NCBI RefSeq assembly: GCF_047948215.1
Contig: NC_134455.1
Location: 295,777,647-295,841,646, forward strand
Direction of reading: 5' to 3'
From: Lycorma delicatula
Taxonomy: Eukaryota; Arthropoda; Insecta; Hemiptera; Fulgoridae
DNA length: 64,000 bases
A program made the position numbers and the translations under genes. Below are positions 13,001 through 26,608 of the stretch, piece after piece. A model generated the notes under the pieces. That model had not been told where the DNA came from and searched no databases. It was given only the letters and a program-made list of their open reading frames with translations. Positions within the stretch are counted from its first letter, which is position 1. Each line of letters starts with the position of its first letter.

Positions 13001-16000
13001 ATAATATTTTATAAATAATTATAACAATTTATAATAATTAATTTTTAAAATGAATAATTATTAATGAAAGTTAGTTACTTAAATCTTTCTAAATACTGTT
13101 AGCTTTTAGGTTGAATACCTAAAATTAAATAGAATTGGTTTTAATTATGGAACTGAAGAAGAAACTGATTGTACTGAAATCCTTTCTAAATAAAATATCT
13201 CAAGGTTATTTGGGATTATGCTGCAATGAAAAAAATTGAAATCTGATTACGAGAATAAGTATTCATCCACTATGTACATACCTTCCCAGACTGGTGTTTT
13301 TTGCTGTTAATAGTAGTTTTTAATTAAGATACTTCTAAATAAGGCTTAAACTATTTAGTCTCCTTAAATTAATATTACTGTTCAGAAGAAATTATAAAAT
13401 AATCCATTTTAATCAAAATTTCACATAAATATAAAATATTAAAATTAAGAAGCATATCTGTCTGCTTCTTAGTTAATTTTTTATGAACATTTAAATTTGA
13501 CTTCCATAAAACTAAATTTGCACAAAGGCATCCAAAACATAAGCCTGATGTAAATAAAATACTGGTTATGTTTGTGAATATATGTTAGGTACTTCTAAAA
13601 TTTTACATGAGAAGTTATTATTATATGAGAAGTTTATAACAAGTAGTTATTAAGATTCCAACATTAGGATTGATGTACGAAATCACATCTCATGACCAAA
13701 TATTTAACTAAATTGAAGATTTAATTAGATATAACATGTTATAATAAATGTGCAATTATTGAAATGGGCAATATTTATAGAAATTTTAATTTTTTTTCTA
13801 GGATAAAGGAAAAAATATCCATATCGTGACAGCAGGTTTGCAAATATAAAAGGCAAAAATAAAATTTAATATTCTAATCTAAATGAACAGATATGGTAAG
13901 AGCTTCACATTTCTTGGTGGTCATAATTTGTTTAAGAGGATTCAGTATCTATCAGGATAATAAAATAAAATAAAACAAAATCAAATACATTTATTAAATG
14001 TTAGTTTAATCCATTAAAAATATGAACAATAACTTACTGCCTATACAGAGTGAACAGTTAATGAGAACAATGAATGTATATTAGCAGTCTTTTAGCTATT
14101 ATAGAGAGGCATTTTTAATATTATGAAATGAACACTTTGTAATTTTAATAAATGATAGGAAGGAGTATTCTTGAAAGCTATTTTACCAACCTAATTTGCA
14201 TAACTGGGACAACTAAGTACTTAAAAAATTAAAGTAAGTTATAGTAACTAATTCATAAGAGCATTAAAAATGTTCCTAAGATGGTGCACTATTAATAAAA
14301 TAGTTCACATTGCAGCTGTGAAAAAATTTTATTCATTTGTGTAAACTAATGATTACTTTACAAATTCTCAGGTACCTAAAAAATTTCAGCCAGTTGCTTG
14401 CTGATTTACAAGTAATATGTATGTGATTAATCCTTTGTTAACAAGATATTTCTGAGCTTTCCTGGGGAAATTTGTTACTGGTTATGAAATGGGTGTAATA
14501 GAGAATGCAACTCTATGCTTGATGTCAAGATCAAGGTAAGAATCGTTTGAATGGCATGACATCCAGGTGGCGTTTTTTAATGAAGGATGATAACTACAAA
14601 ATTCTATCACCAAGAATAATCTTCCACATCCACATAGAGGGCTTGGCACATTTGTTGAATGTTTGACAAAAATCTATTTAACAAATGAACAAAAGACATG
14701 TTGTTACTCATGTAAAATAATAACGGAACCAGTTATACATCTAATGCAGTTTAGCAAGCACTTGATTAATGGTTAGTTCTCATTTTGAAGGTAAAACTGA
14801 GGTCATCATTTCACCACAAAGAAAGATACAAAAGATAATGTGAAGAGATTTCTATTTATAATTACTTTGAAGATTGATTTTTAAATTTTAGTTTTTACTT
14901 CATTAAGATTCACAGCTGCATTACAGGAACTTTTAAAATACCGTTTAGGTAGAATTTTTTTTTCTAATTATTATAATCTAATTTAGATTTTTTTTTAAAT
15001 TACATTATTTACAGTAACAAATTAATTTTTAATTAATATTTTTTCGATTGATTCAATTAGCAATCATAATTTTATTTGAATTTTCTAGGATTTTCCTAGT
15101 GTAACTTGCTAAAAACTTAACTTAAACCTACTGACAAAACTAAAGAAATTTTTTATAAACCTTATATTGAGCACAACCTGGTGCATGCAGTTATATTACA
15201 TTAAGATTACTATGTTAAGAATACTAAGTTAAAAATTATATCCTATTATTATTAAAATATATTTTCCACTGCTACATATTTACAAAAATATTTATAAAAA
15301 AAAATTGCAGTCATACATAAATTAATAACAATTACATATTAATAGTTTGAAAGTTTATTGTGATAAATTATTTTGTACTTTCATGTTTTGTACCCATTTT
15401 TTGATGCACGTATTTATAAAAAAAAATATTAAATATACATAATTTTCAACATAAATCAGAGAGCTCTGCTGCTTATTTGGAGTTCCTACTTAATAAAATA
15501 ATTTTAATTATTTATTGTTTTTATATTATGCTTATTTTAATTAAAATTAGTATACTTATGTTACTGTATTATTATATTTTTCTAGTAATGAGCACTGAAG
15601 TCAAAAGTAAAACAATTTCAAATGTTACAAGAATCTGAAGAAAAAATACATTTTCAAATTCTAGTCCAGGAACTAAGGGTAAGTTTTATACCTTTGACTT
15701 TATACAAATATAAATAGATTTATCGATTCTTATATTTATCATTTCACATAGTTTCAGAATGCAAATTCTTATTAATAATTACAGATTCATTATCAGAAAA
15801 TTTTGTAGTTCTTTTATATAATTTTCTTTTTGTAGCTTATTTACACGAGTTTAGTAAACAAGATCATAATAGAAAATTATTAAATTTTTAGATTCATTGA
15901 AATGTTAAGATGTAAAAAATACATTTATAATAAATAATAAAATTACTGAAAAGGAAAGTTGCAAACAATACAACAATAATTACTTTTAAATAAATTACAG

Positions 16001-17449
16001 ATAGTAATTCACATTCTCAAAACAGATATGGTTGGCTGTAGTTATGGAGCCTGTAATTTGATACTTCTTGCTCAGAAAGGCATTTTCAATAACGCAATTA
16101 ATCTTGTAGATGAGTAATTCTATATAGTTTATAATTACATAAATGCAAATGCATAAAAGAAAACTTTAATTATTATTTTCAGTTTTATAAACATTTTATT
16201 CAACATGGTAAAAATTTCAACAGATTCAATTCAACTTTACACAGAAAATTATACACATATACAAAATAAAAAACACAAATATTACATAATTCAAAAAAAT
16301 AGTTATTACAAAAAGAATACTGAAATAAGTTAACAATAAAATAAGTAGGAACTCTATAATACTATAAATGATTTAAAGTGTAATATCATTTATATTATTG
16401 TTTAAATCAATTAAACAAACAATTAATGTATAAAATTTAACATTAAAAAAAAACCATCAAAAGAACACAAAAAAAATAAACTTAGTTGTTTAGGTAATAA
16501 AAACATTGGCAAGTTTTAAAATAAAATAGCAACATAAATTATTGATATTTAGGTGAAGTAAAAAATTGAACATATGCTACTTCAGTATGCAATGAGGCGT
16601 AATGAAGGTATTTTAATGAAATTAGTTCTAAAATAATGTATTTATACATAATAATTATTCTTAATTATTTAACTAAAAAATAAGAAAGCAAGTTTATTTT
16701 TTCACATGACCCAGCATTTTTATAACAAAGAAAGGTAATTATAATTTTTTCTTATTTTACCTAAAACAAAGAATTATTGGTTATGACTAAAAAAATAAAA
16801 AAGGACAAAGAATCTTCCCTGAGCAAAATATCATTCAAATAATATTTTATGTCATACAGACATTAATAAACTGACAATTATAAAATAACACTAAATTCTA
16901 ACAATTGTTGCTATTAAGTAAAAAAGTACAGATCTTATACATTTATATATAAATAATAAGTAATTAAAAATTATTGAATTTACAGTTGTTCGTAACTTTG
17001 TACCAGTTAACAGGGAATAAATATAAATTAATAAAAAAAATAACAAAATATCACAGTTATTATGTGAATGTGAAATTAATTGAGGTAATAGCTGGAAAAA
17101 GGCTATGTAGTCTTAACATGCACCTTTTTCACCCGCTGTTTAAGTGATCAGTCTGCCTTTCTTCATAAATCGAGTAAATTTTAGTTCACTATTTCAACTC
17201 CTAAGCTCCAGGCAGTAGATAAGACTATGATGCTTGATGATATCTGTTAAGCTATGCATAACATTTTTCATCATAGCTACAATTTTTCACTTCATGTACT
17301 GGAGTATTAAAAATGAATTAAAGATAATTCAAAACATCATATAAAATATTTCATACAGTTTTAAATATTTAACTGCTTTTCTAAGCTCGGATTCTACTTA
17401 TGTGCCTTTTTTCACTCATTACCTCAATTTATTTAAAAACAATATATTA
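10031..17449. other. AT-rich intergenic sequence downstream of the Rca1 gene
   Basis: About 7.4 kb with no recognised gene, RNA or transposon. Many A/T tracts and several AATAAA-like motifs occur, so the 3' untranslated region of Rca1 (read leftward from 17449) could end anywhere from 17433 downward; the nearest AATAAA on the minus strand is at about 17427-17433. An acceptor/donor-flanked stretch at 15586-15678 is closed by a TGA. Confidence 0.5.
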
Positions 17450-17707
17450 CTAAATCATTGTTCTTGAAAGCCTTCGTTTACTAGCCTTACTACCAATTTT
17501 CATATCTTGTCTAGAACGAGTTGGACAGCTAGGTACCCTACATGGTGTTGAATAATGAAAACTATTAAAACATTTTGTACAAAATTTAAATTGGCAGTTT
17601 TCACATAGACATTGACCTAAATTACTCTCAGAACGGCTGCAACGAGCAGGTAGCGTACAGCGAGGACAAGGCATGAGTTTGCTCTCTTTGTCCAATTTCT
17701 CTCCTTC
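17450..17707 (-). CDS. Rca1: Rca1/Emi1 (FBXO5-like) last exon: zinc-binding region and C-terminus
   Basis: This terminal exon of the APC/C inhibitor Emi1/Rca1 encodes 85 residues. It carries the Cys/His zinc-binding region: CPRC, then C19 and C30 of the local frame, CENC, CTKC, H and C (FHYSTPC), which matches the IBR-like ZBR of Emi1. In the family this region blocks ubiquitin transfer by the APC/C. The acceptor is GTTCACAG just right of 17707; phase 0 joins it to the preceding exon. After the ZBR comes a basic tail, GSKASKRRLSRTMI, then TAG. Vertebrate Emi1 ends in an RL tail; here RRL is followed by five more residues. A minus-strand AATAAA lies about 15 nt past the stop. Confidence 0.88.
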   Translation of the reverse strand, partial: EGEKLDKESKLMPCPRCTLPARCSRSESNLGQCLCENCQFKFCTKCFNSFHYSTPCRVPSCPTRSRQDMKIGSKASKRRLSRTMI

Positions 17708-18289
17708 CTGTGAACATTATCATACGTGTAAGATTAAAATTTTATAAAGAGAACCGTGTTTAGAGAGTAAAACTGTTATTGTTACATTCAAATATGTTAT
17801 ATAGTTTGCTTAAGATAATTACCTTAAACCATTTTTTAGAAATATTAATGTTTTAGTACTAACAGCTGAAGAATCTAGCTGCAGGTAAAAGTTTGAAAGC
17901 TAGTTCAATTATAAATTCTTTGAACAGTAGATCTCACGTAGTTGAATGCTTATAAAATAAGTAAATCCACAAAATATCTAAAATTAATATTAATATATCG
18001 GTAGTAAATAGTGTAACATGCTTTAATTGAAATAAAGTATTTTTAAGAAGCTTTAGGAACACAAAACAGTGTCAAATTAAATTTTATTCAACAAGAATGT
18101 AATAAAATTTCAAGGAGAGGATGAAAATTAAAAACGCACAAGATGTTCATTATCACCATGCAAACAAATGATATGAGAACATCCAATTTTACATGAATTC
18201 TTCATGTATGTCAAAGGAGTTAATTTTCCAGTTTCTGTTTTTACTCTGTTTAAACACCCTATTGGTGGGGGTATTGTTCCCATACTGTT

Positions 18290-18480
18290 TACTAGACAGG
18301 ATGAATCACAACGTTCTAACAAGACTTTCATAACCTTAAATGATGGAACTAATGGGAAAAGTTCATATAAACATTTGTCCAAAAATGCTTTATTTGCAAG
18401 TTACGGCTAATGAAAGTTTTTCCTTGTAATTCAGCTATCCTGGTGAAATGAGGTCATACTGAAATCAGTATGACCAGTAT
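18290..18480 (+). repeat. Dispersed repeat, copy 1, with perfect palindrome
   Basis: About 100-190 bp in the last Rca1 intron is similar to 33355-33525: both contain AAAAGTTCATATA/AAAAGTTTATATA, GAAAG, AATTCAGCT, CCTGGTGAAATGAGG/CCCGGTGAAATAAGG and TCATACTGAAAT in the same order. In this copy the end forms a perfect 24-nt hairpin at 18452-18475 (GGTCATACTGA, AA, TCAGTATGACC). The family is not one I recognise. Confidence 0.6.
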
Positions 18481-19152
18481 TAGATCAGGTGATCTTGGTG
18501 TCCAGGAATGTGTACCTTCATGACTGATCCATTTCTTAGTGAAATGATGATTTAAGTGAATGGAAATGGCACAAGAAAAGCAGCGGTGCTTTTAATCTGC
18601 AGTGCGTGCAATTAAAGATTTAAACGAAAATTAGCATGTAAAACATGATTCTTTCTAATCCTGCTTTATTTCAACTCTTTTTGCAGCATTAATAATTTAA
18701 TACATCAGAAAAGATTATTCCATTTTTATGCAAGTGTTAACGTCATACTTTGTGATAAACATTTAAATATTTGTCTACAGTATATATTTCTATCAGCTTG
18801 TTTTTTAATATTTTTGACTGATATGAAATTCTTCTGATGGAAAAAATCTATTTTTACTTAGGGGGCATTATTTTTTTTTTTTTAAATTCCTTAACAAATA
18901 GAAATATTCATTTAAAGCAAACTGTAATCGACTAAAGGCCTTTTAACCTATACATCCCAAATAGGCATCAGATCTCTACTCAATGTCAATGTAGTTCACA
19001 CCATAGTAAATTCACAAACTGGAGTAACAATGTAAATATATTTGAATTAAATCATTTTAGGCTGTATATTATTTAAATTGTAGTTTAAGAAAATAAAATT
19101 CCCTACTTTCAAAACATAAATTTGTCAAGAAATAAGTTTTATTATTATTTAC

Positions 19153-19290
19153 CCTGCAGAAAAGCCAAAAACGATGTGTACGAGGGCTATGTGCTGGACT
19201 AGATGTTTTCACAGGGCTACTTCGTTGCAAGTTCTGGATATCAGAGAACAGGGGTCGTGGACCAAGTCTTCGGCGTCCTTCTTTTCCTGA
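19153..19290 (-). CDS. Rca1: Rca1/Emi1 internal exon: basic Ser/Pro linker between F-box and zinc region
   Basis: A 138-bp symmetrical exon (46 codons, phase 0 on both sides). The acceptor is TTTTAACAG before 19290 and the donor is CAGG|GTAAAT after 19153. The peptide starts SGKEGRRRLGPRPLFSDIQN, followed by a Ser/Pro-rich stretch SSPVKTSSPAHSPRTHRFW. In Emi1 this interval, between the F-box and the ZBR, holds a destruction-box-like element that acts as a pseudosubstrate on the APC/C co-activator; RRRL (residues 6-9, with Asn at residue 20) is the best local candidate. SP pairs could be cyclin-dependent kinase sites. It is too short to be found without its neighbours, but frame and splice sites agree perfectly. 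Confidence 0.85.
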
Positions 19291-20989
19291 CTGTTAAAAT
19301 ACAAAACCTAACTGATCATATAATGAAAAGTAAGTACTAACACATCACATTAGTAAATTAAATATAATTAATCAATCAAAATAATCATACAATGTGTTTA
19401 AAGTTAAAAATGTAATTACTTCCCTCACACATAAACCCACACTTAACAAAAAACTAAAACTACAAAACCTGTGTAATACATAAGTCTGTACGTATGCCAC
19501 TCTATTACAATCAGTATTTTTGATTGACCAAGTACTCCGTTCTGTACAAGTAAATTTTCAAATATTTTACAAGTTCTGAGGGGGAGAGAATTTATTTATT
19601 TTATGTAATTGATAATATGGAAGAATAATTTTTTAGTAATTCAACATAAATATTGCATTTATAATAAAAATGTAATTTTTTCACTTATCATTAATTCCGT
19701 AATTTATCGTCTATAAAACAATAATGAGTCTAAATGAAAATGAAATTAATGTACCTTTCCAATATATTTTAGAACAAAATAATTTTAATGAGTGCCTTCT
19801 ATCTTAATTAATATTTTGGATTGTCCAAACTATATAGAAATATTTCAACATAAGACTCTTATGTCCCTGATTGGGATTATGTTAGTTATGTTTAGTTCTT
19901 TAGTTATGTTTTTAGAAATAAATTACCATAAGACCCAAGAAAGTGATATTTTCTGACTAAACAGCAAGATTTAACCTGTTAAAATAGATGAGTGAACATA
20001 TTAACAGCACAATGGGTTAACCAGACTCATTTGAATAGGACTGAATATGCTTGTCATTTCACTGTGATGAAAATCACAACAGAAAAAGCTTGTCTTTGAA
20101 GTTATATCTGATGAAATGTTTGGTAGAAAAATATGATTTATACCATATTAAAGCCTACTCATTTTTTTTTATCACGGAGTTTCAGTTTATTAAGTAAAAC
20201 AAAACATATAAGGAACATAGCAAGTTACACTAAAAAAATGCTCAATTTTAATTTGTTTTTCTCATAGTGCAGTTTCAAAATTCTATAAATTTGTTAAGAG
20301 ATTAAAAAAATTACTGTGCAAGTATATTTATGAAAATGTTATATATATATTTTTTTAAATTCTATAGTGGTTGGTTTCAATATTGTGACTACTTTTAAAA
20401 AAATTGCTAATTTGGTTATCAATAATGATATAAAAAAGATTTTGCAGTGTATAAATTTTGACTATTGAGGATATCTTTGGTAGTGAAAATGATAGTAATA
20501 AGGAAAATAATCAAAAAACTTTTGCTTGAATTGAAAGGCAGTTAATATAATCAATCTGGTCAATGAAATTATTATTATGCAAAATATTGCTGTTGACAGC
20601 AATATGTTTCTCTTAAATACAAAAAAATAATGGTTTTTATACCAAATATATTGTAATACCTTAAATTTAAAAATATTTTTGAACTAAAGAAATATTAAAA
20701 TGAAAAATTTACATTTTTTGTAGAATGTTAAATTTGATACAAACACTGTATCTAAATAGCAGTTAAGGACATTCACAACTACAAAGGTGTACATAAATCA
20801 CTGGTCAAACTATTACTTTCCTGCATATTCCATTTATATATTCCTACTCAGACCTTCCCCAAAAATCTACTTCAGCTGCAAGCAATCTTACTGTTCTTTC
20901 TTGTTCACTGCCAGGAAGTGGACAAGAGTCAGAGTCTCTTGCACCTAAATGTAGCCTTATAAATAATAGACTTCATTCTGCTTTTGCTA

Positions 20990-21628
20990 TTTGTACTTCA
21001 TAACACTAGTAGGTGGGAGTTTCAGAGACAAAAGGAACATATTTACACATAATAAGTGTAAATGTCATTTCCATATGTTAAAAAGGCATGAGATGAAGAT
21101 ACATCACTGGTTCACATTCAAAAATTTGTTAAACATCCCCAGAAAAAAAATCTTTTTGGGGTTGTTTCACATTTGAAGACCCTTGTCCATTACTTCCAGT
21201 AGGTGGTATGTTAAAAAGTGGATATATCAAGATTTTGAAGGAAAGGGTTGCGACACAAATTCAAAACAGATTACTATAAGACAGTGGAGTGTTCCAACAT
21301 GATTTGGCGCCATGTCATATAGCCAAAAAAGTAGAAAAATTTTTTGAATAACAAAAACATTAAATTACTCCTGTGGCCAGACAACTCTACACACAAACCC
21401 GATTGAAAATCATTGGGCATTATTGTATGGTTTCGTGATTAAGAAACCAAAAATGTGTAGTACCACTTTTGAATGGATGCCAAATCATGCATGTGAAGTG
21501 ATTAAGAATAAATAAGGGCATATTAATTACTAGAGATATTCATAGATTGTGGAGGTGTGACATTTTTTTCTAAATAAAGTTACTTTTTATTAAATAACAT
21601 TGTGTTTGGATTAATTTGCATACTATTG
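20990..21628 (+). mobile_element. Tc1-like transposon, 5'-truncated and heavily decayed
   Basis: The order of remnants is that of a Tc1-like transposase: KHPQKK/FLGLFHI-like (WGCF region, near 21140), KERVATQIQNRLL, a GVFQHDLAPCHIAKKV block around the second Asp (21290-21335), KLLLWPDNS, then NPIENHWALL containing the Glu. The right end reads GTTTGGATTAATTTGCATAC...ATTG followed by TA at 21629, resembling the right terminal repeat of the element ending at 2589. No left terminal repeat was found. Frameshifts occur every few dozen bases, so this is much older than the copy at 1299-2589. Confidence 0.7.
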
Positions 21629-23199
21629 TATATGCAACAAAAAGGTTTAAGATAAATTTCTGGTTAAATAACAACAAATAAGTATATCTTATCATGGTTA
21701 ATATATATATTTATACATATTAGACAGGATTCTTTTCTTGATTGCCTCCATACTGTGATTTATAATTGTTTTTTGTTTTTAATACACAAAAGTGGTATTA
21801 GATGTATATATTACAAGCAAACATGTAAAATTTGAAAAACCAAAGATAATGGTTTAATAAAAAAAAATATTAACCATATAAGCATAAGGAAAAAATTTGC
21901 TAGCAGCAGCACAAGAAGGCAAAAAGGAATCAAACCTAAGGGGTATAACAATAAACTGTTTGCAACAATGAACTAACCAATAGAAATGAAGAACAAAATT
22001 CCATCATTCAGAAAACTTAAACTTTTGTATATAACACTGTTGAGAACTTATAATAGTACTACTAATTTTCTGTTCATACTAATCAGAAAAACCATGAGTA
22101 ATAATCATTAATTGCATTTTTTTCCAAAAAAAATATTTCATTTTTTAAAAATAGTGAAACTGTACTTAGTTTTACCTGCTCCTCAACCTAAGATTTAATC
22201 AGTGTAAAACTTAATTAAATTTCTTAATGGATGACAAATTTAATATAATTTCAGTGAAAAATAATAAACTACAGATTTTTCTTTTCATGCACTGTAAAGC
22301 AAATTATTTCTGTATAACATTTCCAACGAATGTAAATTACTATATTTAGAGTAGCAGAACATGGTTCGCTTACATGGAGAGTTTTCATTTACCCTAATCT
22401 TTGAGACCACTAGAATGATATTTTTTCTAAATTTTACTATTATATTTTGATAATACATGGTATGACACATACAGTTTAAAAGATTTTTTCTTGGCATATT
22501 CTCTGTAAATCCAGCATCATATTTTTCCTTTGCTTATGTAATTTTCAAGTTAAACTTGTACACAATACTTTCATGATTTCAAGTTATTAATTTTTCACTT
22601 AATCTGAATAAAGAAGTCACTGATTAAATGCTGGCATTATAAGAGGTATGACTTCATTATAAAAAACTAATTTGGAAAAATTATCATCTGAATAATTACA
22701 ATTGAAAGTTCCTGATTATTTTTATCCAAATCACTTGGTTTGCTCATTTTTTTTACAACTTATTTTACCATAATCAAATAAAATCACTGATTATCTGCCT
22801 AATAACTGGTTAGTTCAGTTGTTTATTTCATGTAAAAACAAATCAAATACTACAGCACAAAAAACTACAACAGCTTTATTTTGTTAACAAATGAACAGAA
22901 GGTGTGCAGTATTTCCTTTATTCCATACCAACTAAAATAATTTTATTAATATACATCTTTTTTCAATAAAAATATTTTCAAATGAAACTGATTCAATGAT
23001 GTTTTCCCCGGCTATATTGGTCGACATGAACCTTATGACAGTGCTTGTTTGCATTTACCTTCAAGGTCAACCAATCTAACCCCATGTGATATTTTTTCTT
23101 TAGTGTTTTATAAAATATCTTGTCTGTGCCTCCACTACCTACTGATACCCAATGAGGCACAGGATTGAAGCAGCTGTCACTTCCATTAATCCAGACATG

Positions 23200-23500
23200 T
23201 TAGTTAAAACCCACCGGGTTGGTCTAGTGGTAAACTCGTCATCACAAATCAGCTGATTTTGAAATCGAGAGTTCTAAGGTTCAAATCCTAGTAAAGACTT
23301 TGATAAACTTTTATATGGATTTGAATACTAGATCATTGATACCGGTTTTCTTAGGTGGTTGGGTTTCAATTAACCACACATCTCAGGAATGGTTGACCTG
23401 AGACTGTACAAACTACACTTCATTTACATTCATACATATCCTCATTCAACCTCTGAAGTAATTACCTTACAGTGGTTCTGGAGGCTGAACAGAAAAAAAA
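23200..23500 (+). mobile_element. tRNA-derived SINE, nearly full length
   Basis: Box A TGGTCTAGTGG (23220-23230) and box B GGTTCAAATCC (23278-23288) form an RNA polymerase III promoter 58 bp apart, with a tRNA-like stem-loop text between (AATCAGCTGATTT). The unrelated body includes GGATTTGAATACTAGATC and GTGGTTGGGTTTCAATTAACC and ends with CTGGAGGCTGAACAG and an A8 tail. AGACATG flanks both sides (23193-23199 and 23500-23506), probably the target duplication. I believe this SINE type occurs in Hemiptera, but that is unverified recall. Confidence 0.8.
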
Positions 23501-25219
23501 GACATGCTATTTAAAGCTGATAAACTCTACTGTCAGGTGGAAATGTGCTGCATGGCCAAAGGTGTTCACATTGAACACTTGGGAAAAAATGTATGTTAAT
23601 CTTTCACTATAATTGTGATTCATTACTGTTGGTTAAAGAGATATTAAATAGCTTTAAAACTCTGATATTCTTTTTTATTTTACAATAAAAAAGAACATAC
23701 AGGACAATATCAGGAGAGTTTTCAATCCTTTGCTGGCTTTTTTAAACTGATTTAGAAATAGAGAATTTGTTATAACATTACTTACAACCAAATGTACTAG
23801 TTTTGATTATTTATTTTTTGTGGAGAAAGTTTCTGCAGTGGCCCTATTTTAGTCTCTCCTAGGTAAAAATCAGTAGAGATTTTTTTGAATTAATCATTAC
23901 ATGGTAACATAAACATTTATATTTGTTTGTTGTAATTCTGATATTCAAAGTATTTTCATGTGAAAATTCAAGATTGGTTGGAAAACTAGATACAAAAATT
24001 TGATGAACAGCCCTCTTTCACGTCTTAAACTCAGGTTTGTCAGCAGTTAGTTAATATTACTCCTTTTCTTTTTTTAATCTGTACAAACCTTAAAAAGTAA
24101 ACATTTTGAGATGAATTGAAGAAATAATTTCTACTTTCTGAAGTCAATTTTATTTTTATTTTATTATTGTTTCATTACACGATTAATGAACTCTTACATC
24201 ATTATGCACAACTACTTGGGAAAATGTTCAGTGTTTTGTTTTTCCAACATCAATAAAACTGGATTCTTGTATCTGTTAATTCATTGGTTTTAGTACTGAA
24301 AGCACAATAACAACTTTCTTGGTTGTTGCTTAAATATTTCCCTTTTAACATGCGAATAATTTTTCAACAGAATCAACAAACAGCTAACAGCTGTTTGTTC
24401 CAACAGCATATTTAAACTTAAACAATACAATTCTTTTTTTATTGTAACTATATTCTGTCCTCTTCATTCTCAGTAGTTTCTTAAACTCGTTCTTACGTTT
24501 CATAACTAATCAATTATTATATCCATTTCCTTTTTATAAAAATTTAATAGTCTACATATAATCTGGTAATTAAATCTATGCTAAACAGAATCATTTTTTT
24601 GTAATCTTTAGTCAAATTTATGAATTCACCTTAGCAATAAAAAAATAAGAACCGTAAAGTTGTTATATAAGATTGATTCCTTTTGAAATAAACCAAATAT
24701 AATTAAAACCATAATTATATTATTCTGAAAAAAACGCCCATAAATTTTCCGATTTCAAGTGTGTATCTTTTATATCCAAAAATGTTTTCACAATTTCCAG
24801 TTTATGTTTCGTACAAAATTCTTAAACCTATTTCTATAACACTTTTTCTTTGATCTACATCATCAGGGAAAATACAAGCCCTGTCTATTCTCATTTTTTC
24901 CCTTCCTTTAATTTATCATTTCAATCCCCCATTACTAATTAAATTTTCATCACTTTAAATATTTGACAAAATGGTCCACTTTTTTGTTTTTTATTTCACT
25001 GTCATCAACAGAAGATGATACAGTTGTGTATGCCCACCTACACTATAACTACCATAACTCTATGCTATACAATTATAATGGTTTATTAAATAAATAAATC
25101 TCCCCAACTGTGGTGTTTCTAATAGCACACGGTTGAGTAGCCATATATTATTATTCCATTAATGCAATTACACTTTCTGATTTTCTATTAATTACCCTAC
25201 ATCTCCAAACATTTTAGAT

Positions 25220-25790
25220 AATTTTAAAGAAAACTAGATTGAAATATAGAGAAAGAAGACATTTATTTCTGCTGAAGAATCAGATAACAGCAGTAAGATA
25301 AAAATATGAAGAAGGCCAAGCTACTTGAGAAATATTAAGGCAAGGATATTTGTCTCCATTTCTTTTGAGTTTATATATTGAAGCAAATGAAGCTGAAAGA
25401 AAATTTGAGAGCAAAGTAACTATAAAAGAAGAAAAAAGAAATTTTAAGTTTCTCCAGTGACATTGTTTATTTGACAGAAATTAAAAACATATTAGAAGAA
25501 ATTCTGAATAGCATGGATTTAATGCTAGGAGAGAAAATAAATAAGAGTAGAACAAATGTAATAATTTGAGTATAAAGAAGAATAATGAGGAATTAAATTT
25601 TTAGATAGATGAACATAATAAACCAGAAGTTATATTTTGCTATTTAGGAAAATTGTGAAGGATGGAAGTAAGTCACAGATTAAGTACAGGCAGCATAAAC
25701 TAAGAAATTTTCATGCAGAAAAGAATCTTGCTAGTTACCTAATACACATATAATAATTAAAAAGACATTCTTAATATTTTTGTAGCACGT
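25220..25790 (+). mobile_element. RTE-like reverse transcriptase fragment, decayed
   Basis: Across frames the plus strand reads RQGYLSPFLLSLYIEA (palm entry), KVTIKEEK, FSSDIVYLTE, where the catalytic YADD/FADD box has become FSSD, NILEEILNSMDLMLGE, INKSRTNV, then ...VKDGSKSQIKYR and NFHAEKNLA. This order matches the RT core of RTE-like non-LTR retrotransposons (also seen at 52.8-54.0 kb). The lost catalytic Asp and many frame breaks make it inactive. Confidence 0.65.
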
Positions 25791-26608
25791 AGATATATCT
25801 TAGTGATATCATAACTTGAAAAGGAAAAGCAAACAATAAACCAAGGCCCTTGAAATGTAGTGTTATATGAGGATTTAAAAATTAGGTGGGGTGATAAAAT
25901 TTGAAATTAATTTTAAGAGGTGTAGGAGAGGGAGGAGGAGTTTGTGGTATAATCTTATGAAGAGATGAACCTAGATCGGTGATCATATACAAGTTATCCA
26001 GGTCTAGTTAATTTTGTGGTAAAGGAAGACAAGGATCAGAATTTATAAAACAGCTTGCTAAGGGCAAAATATCTAGTAATTACCCTGAAGTTAACAGATT
26101 AGGCAGTACAGAAAGTGGAGTATTAAAATGTAAATCTAGTCTTATCACTTTGATTTAAATTTTTGACATCCAACAAGGGGTACTATCCATAAAGGGTAGC
26201 TATTAATTTCAGGAATCATTCCTTGATCTACCCTTTCACAAACCCTCTAATGGTAGCACCTGCTGCAATATGCAGTATAGTTATCTGCTTTTCAAAAAGA
26301 TAACAGCTCATCTGGTGCTATGATCCCTTGATTCCTGGAGGGAGGAAAAGTCAATAAGAAAAACTAAATAAATTATACATATAGCTCAATGAACTTAACA
26401 TTGCATGCAGAAAAAAATATGAAGGTTTCTAAACCACCACCATATGACACAACAGTCATATGGTTACAAGTACAGACAAGTTGCAAGCATCTATTAAGAG
26501 TTATTCATGTTTTTTAAGCATTTTTTCTTAAAGTGAAGTTAAATTGGATGTGCTACAGGTTGGTGTCAATCAAGTCCAAATGCAATGTTAATTTAGTCAT
26601 GCAGTATA

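Noticed and set aside
15586..15678. Possible exon between TTTTCTAG and AAGG|GTAAGT
   Set aside because: All three frames contain a stop (TGA after VTRI in the best one), so it could be at most a broken exon.
23205..23290. A functional tRNA gene
   Set aside because: Boxes A and B are present, but the acceptor stem does not pair and the sequence continues into a SINE body with an A tail.
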